57,620 bases of DNA from Saprospiraceae bacterium (GTDB lineage: Bacteria; Bacteroidota; Bacteroidia; Chitinophagales; Saprospiraceae), in the NCBI GenBank assembly GCA_022448955.1, contig JAKVCU010000070.1:1-57620 (forward strand), in the 5' to 3' direction. The notes beneath the pieces were generated by a model. It was not told where the DNA came from. It saw only the letters and a list, made by a program, of their open reading frames with translations, and ran no database searches. The translations under genes were made by a program, and so were the position numbers. Every line of letters starts with the position of its first letter. Position 1 is the first letter of the stretch. Positions 37,874 to 47,673 of the stretch are shown in pieces.

Positions 37874-40800
37874 TTATTCTTCAGTAGGAGTGGAAGAAAT
37901 GATAGGTAATTCTATAAAAAAAGTAGTGCCTTTTCCTATTGCTGTTTCGAAGTAGATCCGTCCACCCGCCATATCAATAATATCTTTTGAAATGGCAAGA
38001 CCTAGGCCCATTCCAGAGTTTTTAGTAGTAAAGTTTGGGTAAAATACTTTCTCTTTTAGTTCATTAGAGATACCCGTTCCATTATCTTCTACTTCCAATA
38101 CCACCATTTCATTTTTAGGATATAATCTCATCTGAATATGTGCATTTTTATCATCAGGGATGGCTTGAAGTGCATTTTTGACTAGATTGTTAATTACCCG
38201 CATGAGATTCTCTTTATCCGCAAAAACATGATAAGTGCTATCCTCCATCTCTAGGTCAATTCGCTGTCCTTCTTGAGGCACTTCCGTAAATAAATGATAA
38301 ACAGATTGTACCACCTCATTAATAACAAAATGACTGTTTTTCGCCTGCGGCATTTTGGCAAAATTGGAAAACTCTGTGGCTATTCTTGCTAGTCCCTCGA
38401 TTTGCTCTACTAGGGTCTTTGAAACCCTCGGTAGCATCTCTTCGACTCTTTCTGGAGCTGCCTGCGCTACTCGCATGAGGTATTGAATGCTGAGCTTCAT
38501 GGGCGTAAGTGGATTTTTGATCTCATGCGCAACTTGTTTGGCCATTTCTCGCCAAGCACCTTCCCGTTCTGATTTTCTGAGCCTTTCTGTACTTTCTTCT
38601 AATTTTTTGATGGATTCATTGTAAGATTTCACCAACTCACCAATTTCGTCATTGCTATGCCATTCGATGGCTTCATTTCGGCCCAATTTTAAGGCTTTGA
38701 TTTTATTGCCGATGGCCGTAATGGGTTGGGTGATAGAATTGGCCACACCGATCGCAATAGCTGCTGCCACTAATAATAAAAAGACGTAAACATTCAGTAA
38801 TGCACTGAGGAAGGCCGCAACCTCTTTACTCATTCCTTTTGCTTGCATCATGTAAGGAAGACTAATGTAGGCCTCAACAATTTGGTCTTTCAATTGGAAA
38901 GGAATATAGGTTGATTTTAAGCTCTGATCAAGAATTTGTTCTTCTTGTACACTAAGTAAGGCTCCTTTTTGTAATTCATCTAAAGCTAGAGGTGACATCC
39001 GCTTTTGCAAATAGCCTAAATCAAAAATATAATGGGCGGAAGTGGCCAAAAGTTGTCCACTAGGATCATAAAAATGAACTTCTGTATCATGAATTTTTGC
39101 TAAAGATGGAGCAGTAGTTTTGTAAAAGAGCGTATCCTTATCAGGGGTGTTGAATTGTAATTGGTAATCTAAATCCTTGAGAATTGCACCTACTTTTTTA
39201 ACCCATTTATCTTCATCCGCTAAGCGAGAAGATTGTTGGAAAGAAGAAACTGTAAAATAACCAATAATAAAAAAAGAGGCGACGATCAATCCCGTAACAG
39301 CCAATTGAATCTTACTCGTAAGAGAAGATTGCCCAATAATAGGAATATTCAAGCTCTCTGGCAGAGAATGACTCCAACTGGCTAATCGCAGTAATGAAAT
39401 AGCAAGTATAGCTAAAATCATGAATAAATAAGAAAATAGGGAGAGTGGTTTGTAATATCCACCTAATGGTTTCTCTAAGGTTACTTTTGTACTATCTTCT
39501 GCTAGATAGGTGACAACAGAACGTGTACTGCTGAGTTGCGTTTTCCAAGCTGTTGTGGTGTCTGCTAATTTTAAATGAGTTAGTTTCCCTTTGTTGAGTA
39601 TCTTTTCTCCATTTCTGCTGACTAGGAAGTTATTTTCTTCTAGAAAGCTCAAGCCTTTAAATGCTGGAATAGGTAGAAATTGGTGGAAAAGCTTTGTTGC
39701 AAACTCGTTTTTTAGCCGAAGACCTATATAGACACTATCATTTGGAAGGATATAAATATCGTTTTGACTTAGATTATTTGCCCGCCAAAATTCACCTAAT
39801 TTAGAATAATTATTGAGCATCTCACTGACTTCATGGAGGGGGACAAAATGAAAATCATAATACTTGTGAAGATATAAATTAGTTTTGATTGATTGATGAA
39901 TATCTAGATTCGATTCAAGTATTTCTTGGATTTGCCTTTCGGCAAATTTGTCTTCGGTTTGGCTTAAAGCCAAAGCATAGGATCGACGAATATTTTGGTC
40001 TTTATCTAGGTTGAATTTGAAAAGAACCACAGCTGCATAAGCAGCAAAAAAAAGAATCCAAATCAGCATCCAAGTAAGTGTAGGGGAACCACTTTCAATG
40101 AATAGATCAAGTAACAATAGATAAATGAGTATAATCAGCAACATCTGCAAAATCGGAAGAGATACACCCCACCAAAGAATAGGAACCATTACCAACAATG
40201 CGGGGAGTAAAGCTTTTAAACGCTGATTTCGATCTAGACCAATATGCACCATGCTAAGCATCATCCGATGCGAAAATAAGAAGAACGCAAAAAGTAAAAA
40301 TACAGAGCTGAACATGGCCAAGAGGCTAAAAATATTTAATTGGAATACATTGTCAAAATTGAAAATAATATCTGTATCCAAAACAAAACTCTGGAATAAA
40401 CTAGTGAGTACAAGAAAGCCTAAGCTAATGGTCAAGAAGCTAAAAAATAATAAGACCAAGCCCAAAAATGAACGAACTTGAACGGCCTTTTGAAGTTCAA
40501 ACTCTCTATGGAAAAAACTCATCGCCCAAAGTAGCAAGATACTACTGAGAAATATTTTGCCCAATGAAGTCCCTAGAACCGAAATTTGGAAAGTTTCATT
40601 TAATAGGCTCAGGCTTGGGAAGCAATAGGCAACGAATGATTGAAATGGAAGAAGTTGGAACAATAGAATAAAAAGTAGTAAACCTACTGCTCCTTGCCAA
40701 ACTTGTTGCTTTCGAGTCCATTGTATGATCCATGAATTTATCTTAATTAAAAACATGGCCAATAACACACCGATAGCTATGGCTAAAAGTATTTGGGCAT

Positions 40801-41323
40801 TTCTGGATAAATAAAAATTTGGTCCCTCTAGCTTTACAGTAAAATGCGTGGCACTAATTCCTAAAGCATAAGGACTTTTTGTCTTTAGCTGATAAGCTGG
40901 AGGAATAGGTATAGCTTGCGCCAAGATAATATGGGTTGTGGAATCTTTTTCAAAATGAAAGGTCAAATACCACTGATGCTCATTTTTGAATAATTGAAAA
41001 CCTTGGGTTTCCAAGACTTTTTGAAGATCAGCATGAGAAAGACTATTCTGATAGCTATTCCAGAGTTTTAAAGACTGCTGCTCGAAATAATAAGATTGAA
41101 AAGGAAGTTTTAAGTGAATTTTTGCGAAAGCTGAAGCGTCTATATTATAGTCAAGTTCTTCTATAAAAGTAGTCATTTGATGGGCTTCCTGCTGAATGTT
41201 ATACTCTAGTTGTTCTTGTTGTTTAGGAAGAGTAGTATGATTTCGGGCAAAAAAGTAACCACCAATGGTCATGACCATTAGCCCCAAAAAAAGGAGGTTG
41301 AAATAGGATGTTGGTGTATTCAT
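37874..41323 (-). CDS. multi-pass membrane sensor histidine kinase, orphan
   Basis: 1149 residues, unusually large. One N-terminal helix (about 8-25), an extracytoplasmic segment, then a block of about eight membrane helices (about 177-430), a second extracytoplasmic region (to about 620), two more helices (about 625-690), another sensor segment, and a final helix (about 845-870) leading into a HAMP domain. HisKA follows with the phospho-acceptor His933 (AHEIKNPLTP), then HATPase with NLVKNALQAIPD, VEDNGTGI and MGLGLAISKDI. The kinase part resembles NtrY-type proteins. No response regulator lies next to it. A possible -7 element TACGTTTG is at 41388-41381. Confidence 0.9.
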   Translation of the reverse strand: MNTPTSYFNLLFLGLMVMTIGGYFFARNHTTLPKQQEQLEYNIQQEAHQMTTFIEELDYNIDASAFAKIHLKLPFQSYYFEQQSLKLWNSYQNSLSHADLQKVLETQGFQLFKNEHQWYLTFHFEKDSTTHIILAQAIPIPPAYQLKTKSPYALGISATHFTVKLEGPNFYLSRNAQILLAIAIGVLLAMFLIKINSWIIQWTRKQQVWQGAVGLLLFILLFQLLPFQSFVAYCFPSLSLLNETFQISVLGTSLGKIFLSSILLLWAMSFFHREFELQKAVQVRSFLGLVLLFFSFLTISLGFLVLTSLFQSFVLDTDIIFNFDNVFQLNIFSLLAMFSSVFLLFAFFLFSHRMMLSMVHIGLDRNQRLKALLPALLVMVPILWWGVSLPILQMLLIILIYLLLLDLFIESGSPTLTWMLIWILFFAAYAAVVLFKFNLDKDQNIRRSYALALSQTEDKFAERQIQEILESNLDIHQSIKTNLYLHKYYDFHFVPLHEVSEMLNNYSKLGEFWRANNLSQNDIYILPNDSVYIGLRLKNEFATKLFHQFLPIPAFKGLSFLEENNFLVSRNGEKILNKGKLTHLKLADTTTAWKTQLSSTRSVVTYLAEDSTKVTLEKPLGGYYKPLSLFSYLFMILAILAISLLRLASWSHSLPESLNIPIIGQSSLTSKIQLAVTGLIVASFFIIGYFTVSSFQQSSRLADEDKWVKKVGAILKDLDYQLQFNTPDKDTLFYKTTAPSLAKIHDTEVHFYDPSGQLLATSAHYIFDLGYLQKRMSPLALDELQKGALLSVQEEQILDQSLKSTYIPFQLKDQIVEAYISLPYMMQAKGMSKEVAAFLSALLNVYVFLLLVAAAIAIGVANSITQPITAIGNKIKALKLGRNEAIEWHSNDEIGELVKSYNESIKKLEESTERLRKSEREGAWREMAKQVAHEIKNPLTPMKLSIQYLMRVAQAAPERVEEMLPRVSKTLVEQIEGLARIATEFSNFAKMPQAKNSHFVINEVVQSVYHLFTEVPQEGQRIDLEMEDSTYHVFADKENLMRVINNLVKNALQAIPDDKNAHIQMRLYPKNEMVVLEVEDNGTGISNELKEKVFYPNFTTKNSGMGLGLAISKDIIDMAGGRIYFETAIGKGTTFFIELPIISSTPTEE

Positions 41324-41627
41324 TGCCTCTAATTACTCTTTTCCACGACAATAGCAGGAATCACTATTTAGTACTTAAATCAAACGTATTGATAACGGGC
41401 TAAGAAAATGGTCTGTTCGAAAATCATGAGAAACTAACGATAGGAAAGTTACGGATGATTTTTGACAGGTTCTAGCCTAACTACTTAGTACAATAAATCT
41501 AAATTACATTGTACTTAGATACAATAAAGTACAGTCTTTCGATCAATATCTTTATATCAAATACGATTTTGTTGAAACTTTGTTACTATATTTCGGCCTT
41601 TATATCATTCAGCATTGAAAAGAAATA
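41324..41627. other. gene-free stretch of about 300 bp before rnpB
   Basis: Contains the -7 candidate of the kinase gene and the second copy of the 21-nt motif (41466-41486). Further right there is AT-rich sequence with a near-match TATATTTC (41587-41594) that could belong to the rnpB promoter. No gene seen. Confidence 0.5.
41466..41486 (+). repeat. 21-nt intergenic motif, copy 2
   Basis: Differs by one base from 26898-26918. It is in a non-coding region upstream of rnpB. Confidence 0.5.
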
Positions 41628-41731
41628 GATTGCAGGCTGCTCTATCGCGGTCCCACTTTTACGAGTAAAAGTGGGAATGAGGAAAGTCCGGACAACGTAG
41701 AGCACCGCACCATCTAACGGATGGGGTTCTG

Positions 41732-41749
41732 CTTTTTGCTTGCAAAAAG
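41732..41749 (+). repeat. RNase P RNA hairpin, copy 1
   Basis: CTTTTTGCTTGCAAAAAG, an 18-nt palindrome that forms an 8-bp hairpin. Identical to 41788-41805 while flanks differ. Confidence 0.8.
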
Positions 41750-41787
41750 TGGAATACAGATAGTGCCACAGAAAATATACCGTCTCG

Positions 41788-41805
41788 CTTTTTGCTTGCA
41801 AAAAG
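41788..41805 (+). repeat. RNase P RNA hairpin, copy 2
   Basis: Identical 18-nt palindrome to 41732-41749, 38 nt downstream of it, on the other side of a universally conserved segment. Confidence 0.8.
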
Positions 41806-42097
41806 AGGGATAAGGGTGAAAACGTGCGGGGCATTGCCCTTAAAGTAAGAGCGCACGCTTTGCAGTAGTAATATTGCATAGCGGTAAACCTTGTGGGTTG
41901 AAATGCCAAATATATCTCGGTTTCCAATTGGAAATAAGTGGCTCGCTTATGCTCTGCTTCGGCAGAGGGCCGAGAAGGGTAGGCAGATAGAGGCCATTGG
42001 TGACGATGGTCGTAGATAAATGATAGAGGTTCCGTATCCGCCTTAGGCGGAAAGGAATGACAGAATCCGGCTTATAAGCCTGCAGTCTTCTTCAAAC

Positions 42098-42133
42098 AAA
42101 AAGGGCCTACTTGCATGCAAGTAGGCCCTTTTT
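42098..42133. terminator. bidirectional terminator between rnpB and porV
   Basis: A perfect 36-nt palindrome: left arm 42098-42115 and right arm 42116-42133, with A-run on one side and T-run on the other. It lies 10 nt after rnpB and 22 nt beyond the porV stop, which faces it. Confidence 0.9.
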
Positions 42134-42154
42134 ATATTTCACGAAAGTGAAATG

Positions 42155-43366
42155 CTATTCATCGTCCAATGCACCAAAGTCAAACATTAGAGAGAAACGA
42201 AGTGTATTGTCCAGTGGATTACGCTGGTTGGTCGTAGGGATAAGGTAAGAGAAGTTCAAACCAAATACCTGATATTTTAGGCCTAAACCAACTGTAAAGA
42301 ATTTACGATTACCTTTCTGCGAGTGCTCATTATAATAACCTGCACGAACAGCAAACTGCTTATCGTACCAGTATTCAATACCAGCAGAAAACATTAATTC
42401 TCTTAACTCTTCGTTAAATCCTTCTGGCGCATCATTAAATGAGGAGAAAATTCCACCAACAGAAGACTGATCCTTATAATCAGGACGACCATCGTTATCT
42501 TCATCACAATTATCCCCCTGACATGGGGTAGGCACCATCAACTTATTGATGTCCAATGCAAAGGTAATCGTGTTGTATTGATCCATCTCAATTTCCCATG
42601 CAGCACCCAAACCGATATTTGCCGGGAGGAAATCACGGTTGACAGAATTGGTATAAGTGATTTTGGAACCCATGTTCGTTAAGGCTAAACCTACACGTAA
42701 CAAAGAGTTGTTATTCTCCAACTTGATAGGCCCTTCATAAGTGAAAGAGATATCAGCAGCACCCGCTAAACCTGGCTCAATCACTTCACCTTGAACCTCT
42801 TGCCCAGCAGCTAAATTGGAATAAATGAATTTAGCACTAATAGCAGCAGAGAAGTTATCTGTTAGCTTACGAGCGTAAGCACCTGTTATCTCAAATTCAT
42901 TTGGACGACCAGTAGTCAAGGGCTCTCCATTAAAATCAGTAAACTGAATACTTCCCAGTGAAAAATAACGCAAACCAAATCCAAGGGTTTGTAAGTCATC
43001 TAATTTGTAATAACCTGTAAGGTATGCTAAGTAAACATCATTCAAACCTAAAGAACGCAACCAAGGTGTATAAGTAGCTGATAAACCTAAGTCTTCTTCA
43101 GCAAATACTAATTTAGAAGCATTAAAGTGCATAGCATTCGCATCTGGCGAAAGCCCAATCCCTACATCTCCCATCGCACCCGAACGTGCATCAGATACGA
43201 TACGTAAAAATGGTACGGCAGTTACGACAGTATTAGTACAAGGTGTTCCATCTAGATTATAAAACCTTCCATCTTCACCTTCAAAACAAGGACCCTGTGC
43301 TTGCAAAGAGGTCACAAGACCAATTGCGAACAGGGCGAAAACAAACTTAAGTACGATAGTCTTCAT
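42155..43366 (-). CDS. porV: type IX secretion outer-membrane protein PorV
   Basis: 403 residues from the ATG at 43366 (MKTIVLKFVFALFAIGLVTSLQAQ, signal peptide); an in-frame TTG at 43378 was rejected. PorV is a FadL-like beta-barrel shuttle that carries substrates with sorting domains from the translocon to PorU. VPFLRIVSDARSGAMGDVGIGLSPDANAMHFNASKL is the family signature. It is downstream of porU on the same strand with a 162-nt gap and has its own candidate -7 element, TATATTTG (43403-43396), 29 nt before the ATG. Confidence 0.92.
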   Translation of the reverse strand: MKTIVLKFVFALFAIGLVTSLQAQGPCFEGEDGRFYNLDGTPCTNTVVTAVPFLRIVSDARSGAMGDVGIGLSPDANAMHFNASKLVFAEEDLGLSATYTPWLRSLGLNDVYLAYLTGYYKLDDLQTLGFGLRYFSLGSIQFTDFNGEPLTTGRPNEFEITGAYARKLTDNFSAAISAKFIYSNLAAGQEVQGEVIEPGLAGAADISFTYEGPIKLENNNSLLRVGLALTNMGSKITYTNSVNRDFLPANIGLGAAWEIEMDQYNTITFALDINKLMVPTPCQGDNCDEDNDGRPDYKDQSSVGGIFSSFNDAPEGFNEELRELMFSAGIEYWYDKQFAVRAGYYNEHSQKGNRKFFTVGLGLKYQVFGLNFSYLIPTTNQRNPLDNTLRFSLMFDFGALDDE

Positions 43367-43528
43367 TGATAATAACAATTTTTGAGAAAGATTCGCAAAT
43401 ATAGCATTTCCGATAAATAGTAGTACATCAAAACTCTTTACAAAATCGAACTATAAGTGATGAATTAACAACATTTGTTAAATAGTGTTAATCAAAACGT
43501 ACTATATTCATACGAAAAAAAGCTGCAC

Positions 43529-46500
43529 TTATTTTAAGATAACTAACTTTTCGAACGAACTTTCTCCAGAAAGTGTTTCTCCGGCGCTATTTGCAGCGCG
43601 AACTTTCACTTTATATAAATAAATTCCTTTTCCTAATGTATCTCCAAAATCATCCCTTCCATCCCAAGAAATACAATCGTCTTGACGTATTGCTCCATCT
43701 GAGAACATAAAATGTTCGATCGTTTTTACTAACCTCCCAGAAACTGTATAAATACTGATCAAAATATCAAGATCTTGATTGGCAATATTATGGTCGAACT
43801 GGAAGCAAGTTTGATCAAAGAACGGATTTGGATAGTTTAGAACATGCTCTAAGGCTATCCCCCCATCTGGTGCAACCACAAATTCGGTGTAGCCTTCTGT
43901 AGAGTTATTCGCCGTATCCCATGCTTTTACGCTTATTCTGTGTAAGCCTTCCGGAATATCGTTTAACGGATATCTCGCTTCTCCTTTACGGTAATTATCC
44001 AATTCTGATTCATAAAAGTCATTTAAAATGAAAGTATTTTGTGTATTATCATCCAAAACGGCTTCCAAATCATGTCCAATACTATTCCCTACAATATTGA
44101 TACCATTATCATCTGACAGCTTCACGAGCAAAGTCGGATTAGCATCTGTAAGACCACCAAATATAAAATCTGCCGTATTCATAAATACTTCCACTTGTGG
44201 GCCTTGATTATCTGCTGCAGCATTAGGATCGGTACCTCCAATAATAATATCTTGGTAACTACCTGTTGCATCACTCCCATTATTGGGGTCAAACGCATAA
44301 TAACTGATCTTACCTTCTCCAAATTCATAATTAATATCTTTAGGAACCACAAAATTGAAAGAAAATGAACCATTGTTTACACTTGCGCGACCTTTGAAAA
44401 TGATGTTCTTCCGAATAACATAATCAAAAGGTGTACTAGAATCATCTTGCCCAAGGGTAGATTGTACAGTTACTTTATCAAAAATGGAAATATTCACGAT
44501 ACCATTAAAGTCAGATTTTATGGTTCCGTTTTCGTCGGTAATATTTCCTTCTACTTCTACTTGCTGCAAAGCCCTGAAGGTATCAATAGGGGCGGTAAGA
44601 ATATCTAATCCATTAATCTTAGTGGTGGATATTTGGTACAATGGTATCCCCACTGGCTGAGAAGGATCTCCGATTAAGGTGAATTTCCTAGAGTTCGTCT
44701 GCAAAGAACCACTGTTAAATGAATTTTTTGCTCTACTAATGGATTCTCCCATCGTAGTTATTTTACCATCCTGACGTTCAAACATCCTACGCATGGCTTC
44801 TTTAGTCAATGTCGCATTTTGATTGGCAAATACTGCTCTAACAGTGGTTAAAAGTGCTACTGCACCACCTCTGGGGTTCAGGAATACCTGCTCACCACCT
44901 GTGGTGAAGCCTGCATCATCATAGCCTGTGAAAGAACAAGTAGCTGTTAAGAAAATGGGTAGTTTTTTACTGTTCGTCCAACCAACAATATCAGAGATAT
45001 TTATTACGCGCTCCTGTGCCCATCCTTGCGAACCACCATGCCCCAAATAAGTCATGGCAAAAACACCTTTGAACATCGCTTCATTAATGGCTGCATTAGC
45101 AGCTGGGAAGCGGTCACCACCTGGCGTTGAAACTTGTGGGTAGGCATCCATGAAGATTTTGTCAATATTGAGGTAGGGGTATATACTTTGAATATCATCT
45201 GCAATTTCGTTGGCGTCGTCACCATGGGTTTTCCCATCTTCATCATCTGCCACAAAGGCTAAACGATTGCGCCAATCACCAAGTGCTTCTTCAGAAATAT
45301 CATAATTGATTACTTTATTGACGACAGCTTGTGCTTCTTCTAAAGTGTTGACTGGAAAACGACCTACCGAGATGGATAAATCCCCTTTTAAGGGGTCGTT
45401 TGAATCAACATCAAACAAGATAGCATAATAATCATCCGTTGGGAAACTATAAATGGGGTGTAAGGAATTACTCTCGTAAATGGGTACAAAGTTTTTGCCT
45501 ATACCGTAAAAGTCTTTTTGATCAAAAGATCCATCACCAAATAGTAATAAGTATTCTAAGGAACCTCTATCATAGAGCATGCGTGCAAAATCACGAATGG
45601 CCGTTACATCATTTGCGCCAGCTGCAAATTCATTCATTATTTGCTCTACACTAACGGTAGCTACATCGATACCATTATATATGGCCCGGTGTTCTGCCAA
45701 GCGTAGTACTTCTGATTCAAAATCAGGATGGTAAACGATAACGAGCTCTGCATCATCGATACCGTGAATGTTTTGATTGTTTATCTTACCTGATGCGGTA
45801 GCCGTTTTGAGTTCTCCTTGGCTGTCAAAAGCAACAAATTCTTTAATGTTTTCATTTGAATTTACCTTAAAAGAAATCGTGCTTCCATTGTCTTCCCCAA
45901 GTTGAAGAGTAGGTTGGATAGGATTACTAATATCCCAGATAAGCGTATTATTATTTGTACCAGAAAGATTAAACTGGGTGATATTATAATCTAAAGCATC
46001 TAAATCCCTAAATGCCACTTGCGTGGAATACATGTTAAGCGCTTGACGAACATTCACCTGAATGTAATCTAACCAAGCTTCACTATCGTTATCGCCTGCA
46101 GGGCGAGGATACGAAATGGTGAAACCTAATCGATCTTGACTAGCTAAGAATGATTCCCTTACGAATGCTTGATATGCATAGGTAGTAATATTATCGAAAC
46201 CTCCATCCATATGGAGAACGTTGTCGGCTTCCGTACTACTAAACTCCTGTCCTTCAAATTTAAGATTAAAAGTGGTTTCAGTACCATCTCTTAAGATCAT
46301 TCTGGTATCCAGCTGTATCGGTTCTGAAGTGACTAATCCAGGGAATGTAAATAGGTTATCATAGTTGTATTCTCTAGCGACTTTAAAGTGATCGCCAAAC
46401 CAGTCTTGTCCAGACCCCTGGGTTTTATTCCAATCATGGAAGATATTGGCCTTATCTTCTTCAAAGCGAGCAAAGTTGTCAAATTGATTCGTTGTATAAT

Positions 46501-47395
46501 CTGCGGCAGCAGTTACAGAATTTTGACTGGCTATTCTCAGTCCATCTTGTGTTCCAATTTTGATGATGTAGTAATTCTTATTATCATAGATGTTTTGCTG
46601 ACGATTGTAAACCCTATCAGCTGTATCTAAAATCCACTGATGTGGGCCTTCTGCATAGAATAAAATATAGTCATCAGAATTAAAGACGCCATCTTCTTCT
46701 CCTACGATAAGGATGTGGCTTTCAGCCAAATCATCTATCCTTTCTGTTGCTGAATAAACAGGAATCATACCACCCCCATTGCCAAGGATACGAATTTTTC
46801 TGGGATCAACATTATCTACATTTATACCAAGGTCATCTTTAAGGAAGGAATAAGTTAATTTATGGACACCACTTTCTGTTACGCCTATTTTGTATAAATC
46901 ACCATCACTGAATTCAGAAGTAAAGGTAGGCGGGTTTCTATTAAAGATTTGTGGTTTAGGAATAAGGGTAACTCTAATTTCGATACTCGTTAATCGCTGA
47001 TATTGATTGCCAGATTTGATCATAGGGGCGAAACTAATTTTGCCATAGTAACCCTCTCTAGTTCTGTAAACGTTTTTGGTAAATTTTATTTGTTCTTCTA
47101 GAAAGTTGTCATCTGGAGATGGAATTTTATCAAAATCTTCATATTGAGCACGAAGAATTTCAACCTGTAAATCACCATACCCATCTACATCAAATTTTTC
47201 GACTGCAAAAGAAAGGCTAGGATATTTTTCATCATATATGGCTTCGTCGAAAGCATAACGCTGGTAGGTTATTTCTCCCATCTCATAAATAGATGGATTC
47301 GTTTTCCAATTAAATTCCTTTTTTATCAGTATGGTATTGGCCATTAAAGAACCAAAACTGAATAAAAGCACGAGTAAGGAAATAAAATTCTTCAT
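43529..47395 (-). CDS. porU: type IX secretion sortase PorU
   Basis: 1288 residues. PorU removes the C-terminal sorting signal of T9SS cargo and attaches the cargo to the surface. Signal peptide MKNFISLLVLLFSFGSLMA, N-terminal propeptide-like region, then a gingipain-type C25 peptidase domain with the catalytic pair His786 (YLGHGG) and Cys820 (TATCSF). The last ~100 residues (LNYPNPFFDQTCFQFDH ... GKGIYLYKVKVRA ... LVILK) are a type A-like sorting domain that PorU itself keeps. First gene of the porU-porV pair; the substrates could include the three sorting-domain proteins found in this window. Confidence 0.93.
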   Translation of the reverse strand: MKNFISLLVLLFSFGSLMANTILIKKEFNWKTNPSIYEMGEITYQRYAFDEAIYDEKYPSLSFAVEKFDVDGYGDLQVEILRAQYEDFDKIPSPDDNFLEEQIKFTKNVYRTREGYYGKISFAPMIKSGNQYQRLTSIEIRVTLIPKPQIFNRNPPTFTSEFSDGDLYKIGVTESGVHKLTYSFLKDDLGINVDNVDPRKIRILGNGGGMIPVYSATERIDDLAESHILIVGEEDGVFNSDDYILFYAEGPHQWILDTADRVYNRQQNIYDNKNYYIIKIGTQDGLRIASQNSVTAAADYTTNQFDNFARFEEDKANIFHDWNKTQGSGQDWFGDHFKVAREYNYDNLFTFPGLVTSEPIQLDTRMILRDGTETTFNLKFEGQEFSSTEADNVLHMDGGFDNITTYAYQAFVRESFLASQDRLGFTISYPRPAGDNDSEAWLDYIQVNVRQALNMYSTQVAFRDLDALDYNITQFNLSGTNNNTLIWDISNPIQPTLQLGEDNGSTISFKVNSNENIKEFVAFDSQGELKTATASGKINNQNIHGIDDAELVIVYHPDFESEVLRLAEHRAIYNGIDVATVSVEQIMNEFAAGANDVTAIRDFARMLYDRGSLEYLLLFGDGSFDQKDFYGIGKNFVPIYESNSLHPIYSFPTDDYYAILFDVDSNDPLKGDLSISVGRFPVNTLEEAQAVVNKVINYDISEEALGDWRNRLAFVADDEDGKTHGDDANEIADDIQSIYPYLNIDKIFMDAYPQVSTPGGDRFPAANAAINEAMFKGVFAMTYLGHGGSQGWAQERVINISDIVGWTNSKKLPIFLTATCSFTGYDDAGFTTGGEQVFLNPRGGAVALLTTVRAVFANQNATLTKEAMRRMFERQDGKITTMGESISRAKNSFNSGSLQTNSRKFTLIGDPSQPVGIPLYQISTTKINGLDILTAPIDTFRALQQVEVEGNITDENGTIKSDFNGIVNISIFDKVTVQSTLGQDDSSTPFDYVIRKNIIFKGRASVNNGSFSFNFVVPKDINYEFGEGKISYYAFDPNNGSDATGSYQDIIIGGTDPNAAADNQGPQVEVFMNTADFIFGGLTDANPTLLVKLSDDNGINIVGNSIGHDLEAVLDDNTQNTFILNDFYESELDNYRKGEARYPLNDIPEGLHRISVKAWDTANNSTEGYTEFVVAPDGGIALEHVLNYPNPFFDQTCFQFDHNIANQDLDILISIYTVSGRLVKTIEHFMFSDGAIRQDDCISWDGRDDFGDTLGKGIYLYKVKVRAANSAGETLSGESSFEKLVILK

Positions 47396-47673
47396 ATTTT
47401 GACATTTAATAATAAGGATATACCTTTTTAGCTTATTTAAGCGCTAAAATTTGGACAGAATATCCTTTCATAATACAATCTAGATGACATTTCATTGTTA
47501 ACAAACAACTGTTTCATCTATTTAGCGTTAGAGAGAAGTACATTTGTTCCTGAAAATTTATAAATTTAGCAGAAACAATTGCCAAAAAAACGTTTAGTTT
47601 TTATAGGTATTGTACTTTAACACTGCATAATGAATTTATTTGTCGGCTACACAAACTTACTTCAAATTCTATT

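Larger units (their letters stand above)
41628..42087 (+). ncRNA. rnpB: RNase P RNA (type A) with extra hairpins
   Basis: The catalytic RNA that trims the 5' ends of tRNA precursors. The ends pair into an 11-bp P1 helix (41628-41638 with 42077-42087, one G-U pair). Conserved regions are clear: GAGGAAAGTCCGGAC (41679-41693), CACAGAAAATATACCG (41767-41782), AAGGGTGAAAACGTGCGG (41812 on), AAGAGCGCAC, and ACAGAATCCGGCTTA (42060-42074). At about 460 nt it is longer than the usual 350-400. The added length lies in stems capped by hairpins, including two identical CTTTTTGCTTGCAAAAAG copies. The apparent short frames here are not genes. Confidence 0.93.

Noticed and set aside
41586-41927. Open frames of 113 and 65 codons on the minus strand
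   Set aside because: They lie antisense to the RNase P RNA, whose conserved regions explain the sequence; the translated products have no protein-like character.
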